Assembly (NCBI GenBank): GCA_024741835.1 | Contig: JAENRP010000388.1 | Span: 1-36,891, forward strand | DNA length: 36,891 nt | Origin: Diplocarpon mali | Lineage: Eukaryota; Ascomycota; Leotiomycetes; Helotiales; Drepanopezizaceae | Direction of reading: 5' to 3' | Shown here: positions 19,873-32,200 of the stretch, one piece after another | Numbering within the stretch: position 1 is the stretch's first letter | How the letters are laid out: each line of letters begins with the position of its first letter | Program-made: the position numbers and the translations under genes | Notes under the pieces: model-generated | What the model saw: the letters and a program-made list of their open reading frames with translations, nothing else | Told to the model about the DNA's origin: nothing | The model's database searches: none

Positions 19873-21357
19873 ATAATCATTTAGCAACTTATACTTGTTA
19901 GCAAATAATCACTTATTATTAAGAGACTTATACTTATAAGCTCCTACTCTCTTATAATCACATTCATTTGTTTTCTCTTATAAAGCGTATTATAAAAGCT
20001 CTCCTTTTTTAAAAATATAAGATAGGTAACGTTCCTAAGTTACTATTATAAGGCGTAACCCTTTCTTAGATCCTCTTAGCTAGCGCTAGGAGCTGTAAAG
20101 CCATAGCTATAAGCTCTATATAGATCTCCTCTTAAGAGAGGCCTAGAGGTACTCCCTTGGCCAGAGGCCTGCTAGCGAATATACTAGCGATAGTAGGGGC
20201 GAAGGCAGGGGGTATAGCAGGGGCGATAAGGGCGAGGATAGCAAGGGCGGCGGCAATAGTAGGAGCAGCGATAGTAGGGGTAAGAATAGGAAAGACGAAG
20301 GGAGATACTATAGTAGTAGCTGCGATAGTAGTAGCAGATAGGATAAGAGTAGCGGTAGCGATAGTAGGGGCAAATAGGTCTGAGCCGAAGGGCCTAGGAG
20401 CAAATAGGAATAGTATACTAGGAGTAAGGGAGGCAGCGATACTACTATTCGCAGGAGTAGCGGGCCCTTTTAGCACTAGGGTCCGATCGCTCCTATCTTT
20501 TAAAATCAGCTTAAAACTTAATAAGACTTGATAAATGTACTATAGAAGCTCTAGAGCGCACCCTTTACTATATTAAGTAGTAGTGCTACCTCCTCTTTAA
20601 AGGCACCGCAGGCATAGGCCGATATAATAGCCTCCTAGGAGGCGAGGAGAGGTCCGCTGGCCTATTAGCAGCTATTGCTTAGCACTATATAATAAACGCA
20701 ATACGTACTAAAGGTACTATTAAAGTACTAATAATCGAGATTGCCAGTGCTCTTATATACGATATAATATATATACGCGTTATCGCGCTCTATTATAGGC
20801 TTAGGCATATAACGCGCAGTAGGGGCAGGGCTCTTAGGTAGTAGCAGTAGTAGCAAGGGCGGCGGCGGCAGCAGGGGCGATAGTAGTAGCGGCTTATTGC
20901 CTAGCAGGCGCTAAGACGATTGCGCTAAGGTTGCAGCTCCTAAAGGAGCGCTAGTAACCTAGCGCAAAGTCAGTATAATATAGGGTATAAGGACTCTAAG
21001 GGTCTTACTTTATAAGGGCGGCTAAGGCTATAATAAGCAGGAGTTCCTTTTATATTTAAAAATTATTAGTATAAAGACGATATTTTTAAATAATAAAGGA
21101 GGGTTATTTTTAAAAGAAGGAAAGAAGAACCTCTATAATAGAAATACTTTATAAGAAGCCTAATAGAGCATTAGCGTAGAATCGCGAAGATTCCTAAGCG
21201 CGCTTATTGCCTATAGCGACCCCTTTTATTTTAAAAGGAACGACCTTTAGAAGGGCGGCATATAAGATAGAGCCTCTTTTTCTTATAACTGCCATTCTTT
21301 CTTTTATTTTATCTATATAGCTAAGCGATTCTAAGAGTATCGCCTAACTAAGGAGTA
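19873..21357. other. Long 3' segment of Copia-C with G-rich minisatellites
   Basis: About 1.5 kb separates the pol stop from the 3' LTR. Two parts (about 20150-20480 and 20815-20900) are built from irregular GCGATAGTAGGGGC-like and AGCAGTAGTAGC-like units, and are richer in G than their surroundings. They produce Ala/Ile-rich open frames on both strands (20157-20531 plus; 20132-20476 minus) that I regard as repeat artefacts. The interval between them can be read on the minus strand as partly coding-like sequence, but no family is recognised and phases do not join. It may be a captured fragment or an extra, possibly antisense, frame. Confidence 0.5.
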
Positions 21358-21557
21358 TATTATGCAAAATGGGCAAAGTCTCCACTTATTCTAGAGACCC
21401 TCTACGTAACTCCTGCTAAGTCATAAACTCTCCCTTTTCTTTCCGAAGTCTCCTTATTATATATATATATTAGAAAATAATATAATCAATCATCTTTATC
21501 CATATTAGCGAGCCTCTTAAGCGACCTAATAAAGGCCCTCCAGCCGACCGCACCACA
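21358..21557 (+). repeat. 3' LTR of Copia-C (200 bp)
   Basis: It starts TATTATGCAAAATGGGC, the RIP form of the 5' LTR start, and ends GACCGCACCACA, keeping the original CA terminus. It is followed by the GCATC target duplication. Confidence 0.92.
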
Positions 21558-21562
21558 GCATC

Positions 21563-22346
21563 CTTATTCCAGTCCCTCTAACTCGACGCCGTTATCGTTT
21601 ACTATTAGGTTTAGCAAAGAGAGAAGTCTTTATCTGCTGGCTATTAGTTTAATAGCTACTACGCTATACTACTAGACTACCCTCTTAGCTATATATTACG
21701 TTAATCGGACTACTGCTTCTATTCCTAAAAGCGAACCTGCGTCAGCTATTAAGAGAACCTAAACCTTTAGTACGTAGGTACAAACCCTTCATTTGATGCG
21801 TTACTATTATATAAGGCTCCCTTCTTTAATAATTTCATTTCTCGCGTTATATAAGGAAGTAGCAAGACGCGTTTTCATATAATATCACTCTTAGAATAGG
21901 TAAGATAATACTAGTCTATGCCTGCCTCGGATTATACTACTACCTTTAATAGATAAGCTGGCCCTTTAATAGAACCTACTATTAAGCAATACTCTATAAA
22001 TAGGCTTAGATATATCTGCGTTACTAGCCAAGGTCTTTAAGGACGATTATAAGGTGCCACTTATTTTAAAACCTTATACCTATGTACTATATATACTAGC
22101 GTCGTCTAGTACCTTACCAAATTATCTATTAGATCAACGGTCGCTATTATCGACTAGTTCACCTATATTACCAACTAATACTAGCGAATTATTAAGTTCA
22201 AAGCTCTAAAGAGCACTTTCAATCGAAGACGCGTCTATAGCACTAATATCAGCCTATCTAAGGCAACTCGAATTCGATATTATAGCCCTTAACGAACCTC
22301 TTGCACTATAAATAGGTATTACCCTTCCTAAGTATAAACTATTTAA
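21563..22346 (+). mobile_element. Right part of host element D, unassigned
   Basis: This continues 7759-7932 after removal of Copia-C and ends where Copia-A copy 3 inserted. Near its end (about 22170-22346) a frame with few stops can be read, including I-E-D-A-S-I-A-L-I-S-A-Y-L and I-G-I-T-L-P-K, which could be retrotransposon gag, but I do not recognise the family. No zinc knuckle or protease is reached. Base composition is RIP-altered but less than in Copia-A. Confidence 0.45.
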
Positions 22347-22541
22347 TATTGAGATAGGTGATACAGCTATCACTTTGATATATTATCATATAACCCTATT
22401 GCTTAGTCAATAGGATATTGATATATATATAGCTATAGGGAAGAAAGGGGTAACCTTCCTTCCTTAACTCTTACTAATATATCGACTATCGACCTTTAAA
22501 AGCCTCCTTTACCTATTGCATTAACTTACTTAAGCTTAATA
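22347..22541 (+). repeat. 5' LTR of Copia-A copy 3
   Basis: 195 bp, TATTGAGATAGGTGATA to AAGCTTAATA, collinear with the other Copia-A LTRs. Confidence 0.93.
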
Positions 22542-22666
22542 GGTTATAAGCCTTAGATAAACCGATAATAGATTATTAACTTCCTTTAGAAAGCACTTGC
22601 GCTATAACTATTAGTAGGAAGTTGAACGAGACTTATAGTAAGAGGTAAGCAATCGGCGAATAGGAG

Positions 22667-22795
22667 GTATGATTCCCTATTTAGCTAACCTATATTGTAA
22701 GAGGTGTGATTCCTTACTCTATAACCCCTTTAGTATTATAAGAGGTATAATTCCTTGCTTTACTATATTTTGTAGAAGGTGTGATTCCCTATATT
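22667..22795 (+). repeat. Four direct repeats in the Copia-A leader (copy 3)
   Basis: Four forms of RAGAGGTRTGATTCCYTA occur in the same order and spacing as in copy 2. Two read GAGGTGTGATTCC or AAGGTGTGATTCC, suggesting the founder unit had GTGTGATTCC before RIP. Confidence 0.78.
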
Positions 22796-22927
22796 ATAGC
22801 CTAAAAACCCTTTTTAATAAAAGGACTTCCTTCCTATTTAATACTTTTATAATACCTGCTATTTAATCATTTCAACTTTTCGATAGGAGGAGTACCCTTA
22901 ACTATTTAATTTATTTGATTTTTTAAT

Positions 22928-24490
22928 GCAATTCTATTCGAAACGGCAATAGCTTCCGATTCCGATCGAAATACTAGACCTAAAGACTTCTAACTCTTTT
23001 GAAAGAACTGGCAATAATAGTTCGACGATTTAAAGCTTTACTTTAAGAGCAAAGGCATTGAAATAGCGATTTAAAAGACACTTATTAAATATGCAAGAAT
23101 AGCCCCTTATACTCCCTCTACCGATTCGTCTACTTCTACTTTAATAGCTAATACAACTGCTAAGGATTTGCTAAATATATTAAATAAGCTTAACTTAAGA
23201 GCTTTAGTAAATAATAACCGAGAACCTTAAAGGCAGATTTTGAATATAGAAAAGGAGAAGGAGTATAGGCTAGCCTTAGCTAAATGCAAACTTAAGATTA
23301 ATAGAGGTTTAAGCAACGAAGATTGAGATTTTATTTAAATTTATAATAATGCGAAAATAAGATAAGATACTTTAAAGGTAAAATACTCTTATATAACTGC
23401 CCTTAATACCTAATATCTATTATAGCAGATCACTTTATTTTAGTATAGAAAAGATAAAGATAGTAAGGATATAGATATAAATATAGACTCTATTTAATCT
23501 ATATTATATAAAGCAAAGAGGAGAGTAAAAGCCGCAGATCCTAGGATAGCTATAACTTTTAAGGAAACTTAGCTTTTTAATTTCCTACTTAATAGCCTCC
23601 CTCTTAAGTTTACTATTATAAAACAATCTCTTCTCGTTTAACCTAACCTTAAGATCTATAAGAAGATCGACCTCCTTTGAACTATTAAGTAAGACCTTAA
23701 AGGATGCTTTAAATCAGCAAATACCGCGTTATAGGGCAACGATAAGCCCGAGAAGAGAAAGGAGCGCAGGACAAGCCCTTAAGCTTATTAAGGATACTAC
23801 TTCTATAATAGTACTTATAATATTACTAATTATAAAGTTAGAAGGCAACTAATCGATATAGTTGCTAGCTTTAATATTAAGAAGCAATCGAAGTAGAAGT
23901 TAAGAAGCAAACTGCCCTTATCTTACTAAAGGCTGCAACTACTAAGGAAAGGCAAAGGAAAAGGCTATTTAGCCAGAACTTTAGCAAATACCTTTAATAA
24001 AGACAATAGGTTATTTAAACTTAAATCCACTTCTAATAATTTAGACGATAATTATAATAAAGATGCCTATATCTTAAAAGCCGATCTTTATAAGATCCTT
24101 GAATCCGATTAGTATAATAATACTAGTTGTATAGTATATATAACTAATAAATCCTACCTATTTAAAGGCCCGCTTACTAAAATAAAAAGGCGCTTTATTA
24201 AGGTTAGTAGTAGAAGGTTATATGCAAACTTAATAGGTATAATAGAGATAAATATTACTAGCGTTTCTTTCCTTTTATAAAATGTTCTCTTTATACTTAG
24301 CTTAAGCATTAATCTTTTATTTAACTATAAGATTTATATAAAATTGAATTGTATAAGAGTTTTTAATAATCAATTTATATAATTTATAAATAATAATTAT
24401 AAAGTGATCTTTAAAGTTAAAATCAAAGATAGACTTTATATTATCTTAAAGGTAATATTATAGAAATTGACTCTTAGGCCAGACCTATAA
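22928..24490 (+). pseudogene. Copia-A gag and protease relic, copy 3
   Basis: Gag runs in the same phase as in copy 2 with F-D-D-L-K-L-Y-F-K-S-K-G-I near 23025 and the degraded knuckle near 23795. The protease region follows near 24100-24130. The phase reaches palindromic unit 1 (ACTC at 24470) unchanged. The frame stops at the Gypsy-E insertion. Confidence 0.85.
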
Positions 24491-24690
24491 TGTTACGGCC
24501 GCATTATATACACGGTTATATCACATGTTGGTCAGGTGCACGAAGTCAGGTGCCCGCTAAGGTAGCAAGGTGGCTAGATCACGTGCACGCTAGTAAAGCA
24601 CTTATACTTATTCTAAAGGAGCTTTACTAAAGACTCTCTTTTCTTCTTTATCTTTTCTTCTTAATTATATAGCGTACCTCTTAAGGCAAT
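24491..24690 (+). repeat. 5' LTR of Gypsy-E, start clear, end approximate
   Basis: The start TGTTACGGCCGC is abrupt. The first 130 bp keep CpA and TpG (CACATGTTGG, CACGTGCACG) and look much less RIP-altered than the rest of the element. No second LTR is in the window and no convincing primer site was found, so the end is only estimated. Confidence 0.55.
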
Positions 24691-25749
24691 ACAGTTAGCA
24701 TTATTCGATTCTCGCCTTTTATACGCTTAAGAGTGAGTTATAATATAAGAAAAGATCAACTCAACCTCTGCTAAGAAGCTTAATATCTACTACCTTTAGA
24801 ATCGTTATTTCGAACTGCTTTAAGCAACTCGATCTCTTAATCTCAACTTCTATTATAAACTGCCTTAAGTAACTTATATATAGCACCTAGATCTTATTAA
24901 TCTAGTTTTTAAAGAAAGCTGAAAAACGACCTTCGAATATAAGATTAGCTCGTTTTTTCAACCCCTTACCTCCTCTATTTGGCAAATAGAGATTCACCTT
25001 CAATTTTAATTCGAAAAAATTTTATTTACTATGCCCTTGCTTTGCTAGCGTAAGCTGCTGCTTAAAGCAGTATAATAGCTTTTCTCTTCTTAACTTTCTC
25101 CCTCCTTTATAAATAACTCTATACTACTCTTTTTTATTAATAATATACTTATTAATAACTCTCCTTATACTCTTCGAAGCTCCTTACTCCTTCTTTTAAA
25201 ACCCTTAAATACAACTCGACTCCTTAAAGACACCTCCTTGCGAATAAGTCGTCGACCTTCTTTACACTTCCTATTAACTTATACTTATCGACCTATACTT
25301 ATCAACTCTTCCTTATACTCTTCAAAGCTCCTTACTCCTTCCTTCGAATACTTAGGTATAAAACTAAGGGACTTATACCTATATATATATATAGAGACTT
25401 AGTCAGCCTTAGTAGGTTATACTATACTATTAGAGACTAGGTCAACTTTAGTAGAGTAATAAGCTTTGGATCCCTGGACCCTACTTCTCCAGATTTGCAC
25501 TATACCCTTAGGTAACCTTATTGCAACTCCTAATTAGTAAAGAGAAGTGATCCTAAAGTAAAACCTTCTTTCTTAAGATTTATAAACCTATAATACCTTA
25601 ATATATACTCTACTAGAAGGCTTTAAGAACGTATATAGCTCTGCTTATACTGATCTTCCCCCTTTTAAATAGGTCACTATTTAGTATTAGGTCCCTTTAG
25701 ATTAAATCAGATAATATAAAGAGAGTTAATACTTATAACCTTTAATCTT

Positions 25750-27150
25750 ATGCCACTTAAGAGAAGTAAAAGGTTAACCGCACCTCTACTACTAGGCCTT
25801 ACTACTATTAGTTTTATAGGCTTTACTACTACTAGTTCCAGTTCTATAGGCCTTATTGCCAATCCTAGTCCTAGAGATATTCCCTCTCCTAAGCCTACTT
25901 AAGAAGAAACCTCCCCTAGTACCGATTTTACTCCTAGGCCTAGATTACAAGTAGATTCTTAAAATACTCCCTTTCTATTAATTAAAGTTAAGGAAGAACC
26001 AACATCTACCCTTACTATATTAGCTCCTCTTTTCTCAACTGCCTAATAGGCTAAAATCGCAAACCTCATTAGTGCTACTATAGCCGCTGCTCTTTAAAAT
26101 AATACTACTGCCCCTTTTTCCTTAAGTGCTAGCCCTTAGAATACTCAGTCCCTTACCGCCGACTTACTACCTTCCTTAGACTACTACCTCTCGATTATTA
26201 GACCTTTAGTCCTAGCCGTCGACCCCTATTGAATTAAGTACCCTTAAACCCATTTTAGCAACTACTAAGGTAAAATTACCTATAACGCTTAAAAGATAGC
26301 TATAAAGGTATTTATTTAAAAGTACTTAAGCAACTTTACTTTAAGAGAGGACTAGATCACTGCCTACTTTAAGTGTATAATAGGTAAAGCTTAGAACTTA
26401 ATCCTATAATATATAGATTCTATCTTTATTAGTAAGTTTATATATACTACTAATGTCCTTAGGGTTTTAGATTAAAGGTTCTTTAACTATAACTATATTT
26501 AATCTGCTAAGCTTAAATATAATAGGCTAATTATAGGTTTATTATTATATAATAAGTTCTAATCTAAGTTTATTATCCTTATTATAGTTAGAAAGATCGA
26601 TCAGTCTTACTAGTTTGATAATATTTGTAAAAAGGTCTCCCCGGCTTTAAAGAACGACCTTTAAGTAGAAAAGTATAAAATGAATAATAATTATACTACT
26701 TTAAATAAGTTCTTAGCTATTGCAGACCGCAAGGCTTATAATATTAAGTAAGAAAAGGCCTATAACGCTTAACAAGTCGCTCCTACCATCGCATTCTCTC
26801 CTTTAAAGGACCGCGTCCCTGGCATATTAAAAAGGGAGTTATAAAGACCTACTGCTATAGCTACCTCCTTAGCTCTTTGCACTCATTCTCTTTTACTAGC
26901 GACTTATTAAGAAAGGTCTGCTAGCTTAAAGCTATCATCTAGTCTCTGCTATAATTGCAAAGCCCTTAGTTATTATATAATAGACTGCTTAAAGCTAAAG
27001 AAGTAAGGCGAGTTTATAATAGCTAAAGTTAAGATGGAAAACAACCTACTATTAGGAAACTGCTAAGCTATAGCAAAGACTCCTATTATAGTATAAGTTA
27101 TAATTTATAGAAAGACTTAGATTTTGATTCCTACCTATTAATAGGCGGCT
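25750..27150 (+). pseudogene. Gypsy-E gag relic
   Basis: From ATG 25750 one phase with few stops leads through a Ser/Thr/Pro-rich N-terminus holding one in-frame palindromic unit (25930-25952, T-P-R-P-R-L-Q-V) and a capsid-like region (about 26250-26650) to a zinc knuckle near 26947, C-Y-N-C-K-A-L-S-Y-Y-I-I-D-C, whose His has become Tyr. The 3' boundary is approximate. Pol continues in a different phase, consistent with frameshift expression or a separate frame. Confidence 0.82.
25930..25952 (+). repeat. In-frame palindromic unit in Gypsy-E gag
   Basis: ACTCCTAGGCCTAGATTACA plus AGT, 23 bp. It reads T-P-R-P-R-L-Q-V in the gag phase and is followed by D-S, as in several Copia-A units. Confidence 0.82.
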
Positions 27151-28720
27151 GCTAGTTCTTAGTTTCTATAAAATTAACTTGAAATAGATCATTTATTAAA
27201 ACAGTTACCTATATTAATAGTAGAGCTAATATTTTCGGTATTATCAAGACGTCTTTAATATACTAGCTTTCTTAAAGACTTAAGGTAAAGTTTATTAAAC
27301 TGCCTAAACCGATTACCTCTATTAGTTATAATAGCCTTAAGGGAGAAACCATTCGATTCGCCGTCTTACTTACCCTTATAATTGATAGGCGATAAATAAA
27401 CTTCCCTTTCCTAATTATAAGCTTAAGAGCAATTAACGTTTTGATTAATAAGAAGTTCTTAAAGTATTATAACCTTAAATAGTCTTATAGAAAGGGAAAA
27501 AACAGCATCTCTTAGCCTAAGGATATACCTATTATCCCTTACTTTAATCGATGCATACTAATCGATCTTTTATAACTAATAAAACCCTTAATAGCTTAAT
27601 AAGACGTTGATTGTTAAGTAGCTATAATAGATGCCGAGGACAAAGACCTTAGAATGGCCTAAGCCTAGCTCTTAGTACTAGCAAGCACTAACGCCCTAAA
27701 TTCCACTCCTAGTCCTAGCCTATAAGTAAAATCTGCGAACTCGAATTCTACTCCTAGTCCCAGCCTATAAGTAAAACCTACTAATTCGATTCCTACTCCT
27801 ATGGCCTCTTATAGACCTAAGGATAGCAGTTTCTTTAAAGACTTAAAAAGAGATCTGAATTATATAAAGAAGGCCTTGCTAAGAGTACTAGACCCCTTGC
27901 TCCCTCTCTTAATAAAAAGGAATGCTACTCTAAAGCCGGCTTATTAAATCAGCCTAATTTTAGCCTTAGCAATCGGCGCCCTTTACTACTGCTTTATAAC
28001 TAAGGTAAGATAAGTTATATAAACTTAAGAACCGGCGCCTAAAGAGTTTATATTTATAAGCTTTATTTATAATTTAGATTAAGAAATCAATTGCTAAGAA
28101 TCGGTTAGGCAAGCTGAAATTAGCTCCCTTAGCCTTAGTTCGGCGCTATAAGCTAAGTATAAGAGCAATAATAAGCTAATAGATTAGAAGCTCCTGCCTT
28201 AGTACGCTAAGTTTAAGAACGTCTTCAATCGCTAGACCTTTAATTAACTGCTAGAACTTAGGCTAAGGGTAGATTATAAAATTGAGCTAATAAGCGAGAA
28301 CAACTTAACAATCGAACCCCTCTACCGCCTTATTAATAAATAGCTCTTAAAGGTCAAGAGCTATATTCTCGAGAACCTATATAAAGGATTTATTAAAGCT
28401 TTAAGTTCCCCTTAGGTAGCCTCAATCCTCTTTATTAGAAAAGCTAATAGCTCCTTATATCTATATATTAACTATTAGAAACTGAATGCCTTAATAAAGA
28501 AAGACCCTTACCTGATTCCCTTTATTAATAAGATAATAGTACGCATATTAAAAGCTTATGTTTTTATAAAAATCGATATATAATAAGCCTTTTACTATAT
28601 TTGTATATTAGCTAACGCTAAGGACCTAACTACCTTTCGCACGTGCTATAGGACTTATAAGTATAAGGTTTTACCATTCGGACTGACAAATAGGCCTACT
28701 ACCTTTTAAAGGTTTATTAA
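27151..28720 (+). pseudogene. Gypsy-E pol relic, protease to mid RT
   Basis: The protease active site D-S-G-A appears as N-S-R-A at 27216-27227, followed by N-I-F-G. Two clear and one eroded palindromic units lie between protease and RT. RT shows Y-I-N-Y-x-K-L-N (about 28464-28487; Y-R-x-L-N in the family), F-I-K-I-D (about 28562), and L-P-F-G-L-T-N-R-P-T-T-F near 28670-28706. The frame breaks after F-I-N at the ATTAA target of copy 4. Confidence 0.87.
27705..27817 (+). repeat. Two clear and one eroded palindromic units in Gypsy-E pol
   Basis: Units at 27705-27727 and 27750-27772 read S-T-P-S-P-S-L-x-V; a third, eroded unit may lie at 27795-27817. Spacing is 45 bp (15 codons). All are in the pol phase. 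The spacer K-S-A-N-S-N resembles Copia-A spacers such as K-F-A-N-S-L. Confidence 0.78.
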
Positions 28721-28915
28721 TATTGAGCTTAAGTGAGTCGGCATAGTAGGTATAGGAAACTTCTAAAGGTTAATAGTCGATATATTAGTAAGAGTTAAGG
28801 AAGGAAGGTTACCCCTTTCTTACCTATAGCTATATATATATCAATATCCTACTAACTAAGCAGTAGGGTTATATAATAATATATTAGAGTAATAGTTATA
28901 TTACCTATCTTAATA
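28721..28915 (-). repeat. 3' LTR of Copia-A copy 4
   Basis: On the plus strand it runs TATTGAGCTTAAGTGAGTCGG to ATCTTAATA; on its right lies the complement of the purine tract (CCCTTACTTAGA). Confidence 0.93.
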
Positions 28916-29053
28916 CCCTTACTTAGACCTTACTCCGATTGACCTGCAGTTAGGAAAATAATAACTATCCTTTTGCGCTAATCCAACTCTTAGGTATATC
29001 TTTAAATTAAAAACAATCAATTAATAGCAACCTCTATTGAAATCACTAATCCT

Positions 29054-29205
29054 ACTTGCGAAGTAGGACTAGGAGTCAAATTTCCAAAAGCGTTCCTTTA
29101 TAAGACTATATGATTTGACTTGCGGTCTAGGCCTAAGAGTCGATTTAAAAAAAAACTTTACTTTATAAGACTATATAACCTAACTCGCAGGGCGGGCCTA
29201 GGAGT
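29054..29205 (-). repeat. Three palindromic units in 3' untranslated region (copy 4)
   Basis: Units at 29183-29205, 29118-29140 and 29054-29076, in element order. The first, ACTCCTAGGCCCGCCCTGCG plus AGT in sense orientation, is among the best-preserved in the window and shows the stem ACTC..AGG / CCT..GAGT clearly. Confidence 0.85.
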
Positions 29206-29210
29206 TGTCC

Positions 29211-32200
29211 TTAAGCCTGCTAAGCCCCTACTATCTTCTACAACCTTAGTATATCTTTAAATGCTTTAAACTTTACAATTATCTTTAATAGCTTTATAAA
29301 TCTATCTGCTACTATTCGATCGGTTAAGATATAAGTGATTAATAACTTATTCTTTGCAATAAGGTTATAGATAAAGTAATAGGTAATATCGATATATTTT
29401 AATCGCTTATACAAGTATGGATTCTTTATAAGTGCAATCGCCCTTATATTATTTACTTAAAGATTAATACAGTTCCTATCTTATTTAATATACTTAGTAA
29501 AACCTATATCTTTTAAAACTTAGGCGATCTATAATCCTTGCTTATAATTTGATAATATCGATATATATTTAGCCTTAGTACTTATAGTAGCTATTGATTT
29601 CTACTTCCTACTTCCTTACGATATAGGTCTACTATATAGCATTATTATGCTTTTAGATATACTTTTCCGACCTTTTATATTTGCCTAATCGGAATCGGTA
29701 TATACTTTAAGCTTTGCGCTTATATATTTTGTTAATCTATATCTTACCTTTTGTATAATTATTAATCGAAGGTACCTTTTAAGTCGCTTGACTGCATTCT
29801 TATATTAAATCGTCGGATCCTTTAGGTTCTGATTAAGTTGCCTAGTGATAAAGGCGATATCTAGTCTTATATATACTATAGCATATATAATCGCTCTAAT
29901 ATCCTATTAGTACTTCTTTAGATCTCTTCTCTACTTATTTTTATTAGCAGGCTCTAACTTATTATACTTTCCTTTAATTAGAGTACGCTTTAGCTTAAAG
30001 TTGGAAGTATAAGTAGAGAGTCCTATTCGGTCTAGGATCTTCTTAATATACTGCTCTTAATTTAATTAGAGTTCTTAAGTAGAGCGGTTCCTTATAACGC
30101 AAATGCTAAGGATCTTATAAATTCCCCTTAGATCCTTAGTATTAAAACGTTTCCGAATTATCATAAAGAACCAATCTAATTAAGTGGTTATTTTCGCAGC
30201 TATAGTAATATTGTTAATATATAGTAGCAACTTGATTCTACGCTTAATATAGGTAAATAGATAAGGGTTAGCTAAGCTTTAAACGAATCCTATTTCTACT
30301 AAAGTAGAACTATATAAGAGGTTCTAATTATAGGCTGATTGTTTAAGCCTATAGATACTATAAAGTATATAAAGGGAGTAGCTAGCGCATATAGTAATAC
30401 TATTAGATTAGGAGAGAAAAATCCGTTCCTTTATAATTGCTTTGGTAAATACATTTTTAATATTATACTATTTGCATTTAAGGTCCTTAGCGGCTACTAT
30501 TACTATAAATATACAAAGGGTATCTATGCGAACTGTTAGCGCAAATGTATTGAAGTAGTCTTCTTTATACTATTAGGAGAAGCCCTTAGCTATAAGCCTT
30601 GCCTTATAATGTTTTAAAGTCCTATCTGTATATATCTTAATTATAAAGACCTACTTTATTAATACTAGGTTCATATCCTTTAATATCGGTTCCACTATTT
30701 ATATACTATTTGTAATAAGAGAGCTTATCTCCTCTTAGATTGCCTCATTCTATGCTGCTCTATTCTCTAGGTTGTTAATAGCTTTATTATACGTCTTTAG
30801 AAGAGAGATTTTCATTATCCCTCTAGCGGCTAGGAACGCATTATCTTTGTCGAAGCTCTATTAGAGTTCGAGCTTATAGATCCTATGCGCTATTATAGCC
30901 TAGATACGCTTAGACTTGCGTTCGTCTAAGGTATCTTTTGGTTTTAAGTCTTTATTCCTTTTTAAAGGCGTAAGTTCAGCTATAGGTTCTATAGGCTTAT
31001 TATCTAAGGAACCGCTTTCTAATAGTAAAGGCTTATTATTACTTATACCTATTTTGAGAATATCCTTTACTATAGGTATTTTAATTAAAGGGATAATAAT
31101 ATTAAAGTTATTCTATACTTTAGGCAGTTTGCGAATAATAGGAATGGTCTATTCGGCCTTTAGGCGACTAATAGGTTGTCGATTAGCAGGTGCGCTTAAT
31201 ATACCTAAGCTTAGAGAGAAGGGTTGTTAGTTCGGCTTAATAGTATCACTATTGAATAGTATACCTTGCGAATCTCTAGGTATATAGAGCTTTAAGGATA
31301 GCTCTCCCTTATTTTAAGATTTATCAAACTTAACTACTAAGGATATGATTACTTACCTTAGGTTTAGCGCATATACTATCTATTGCTTTATTATCTATTT
31401 AATATACTTAATAAATATATACTCTTTACCTTAGTCTATTAGCTTCTTACTCTTTATACTTATAGGCTAGGACTTTAGGCTAATATAGGAGTAGCAGACG
31501 CTTTTAAAGACGCAGATATAGTCTAAGCTTAGTTTCTATTTAAAATATGCCTTATATAGCGATATTTGGGTACTATTGACTATTAGTCTACTACCTATTC
31601 TATTTCGCAGGTATACGTCTGCCTTAACTGCAAGGTCTTAGAATTCTAATAGTAGGTTAGCATCTTATAATAGAGTGCGATAATTAGTCTCTGCTTACTA
31701 AATGCTTCGCTTAGCAATGCCATTCTAGTAAGAACCTTTGTATATTATAATTGGTTTATAGCAAACTCCTTATTTTGCCTATTCGTTAAGCTTTACCTTA
31801 ATCTTTAATATATTATTAGACTTAATAGCTATTAGCTTTAATTAGGTCTAGCGTTCCTCTATCACTTTCTAAGTTTCTAGCTTTTCTATAAGCTTAGATT
31901 TAGTCTTAGCGCAAATAGTCTATATCTACTAAATAGAGTTATCTACTATTTAAAAAAACTAATTATTTCCTTTAATTAAGGTTATAAATAGTCTAGTAGT
32001 ATTAATAGATATTAGTGCTAGTATCGAATCTTTCTATAGACTAAGCTTAATTCGCATCCAATTTTAAAGTTTTATTAGCTTGCAAATTCGGCATACTAGG
32101 CGATCCTTTAGTACTTAAATCTTCTATTTTAGGGTCGAGACCTTATATAAGCCCTTTAATTTCTCTAGCCTTAGATATACGAATCTTTTATATATTAGCT

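Larger units (their letters stand above)
7933..21557 (+). mobile_element. Complete Ty1/copia element Copia-C, split by Copia-A copy 2
   Basis: LTRs at 7933-8130 and 21358-21557 begin TGTCGTGCAG (5') and its RIP form TATTATGCAA (3'), and end CACTATA or CACCACA. GCATC directly precedes the 5' LTR (7928-7932) and follows the 3' LTR (21558-21562), a perfect 5-bp target duplication. Without the 6,011-bp nested element and its duplicated TTCTT, it is about 7.6 kb. It holds a primer site, a single gag-pol frame, and an unusually long 1.5-kb segment between pol and the 3' LTR. Confidence 0.93.
22347..24490 (+). mobile_element. Copia-A copy 3, 5' part, cut by Gypsy-E
   Basis: It contains the 5' LTR (22347-22541), primer site GGTTATAAGCCT (22542-22553), leader repeats (about 22667-22795), gag, protease, and the first 21 bases of palindromic unit 1. 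TTTAA (22342-22346) precedes it; the matching duplication would lie beyond the window. Gypsy-E starts directly after the truncated unit, so the rest of copy 3 should follow the far end of Gypsy-E. Confidence 0.93.

Noticed and set aside
20132..20531. Ala/Ile-rich open frames on both strands
   Set aside because: They result from the G-rich irregular minisatellite; the two strands are equally open and no domain is recognisable.
30339..31230. Plus-strand open frames of 66 and 104 codons
   Set aside because: They are antisense shadows within the copy 4 pol relic.
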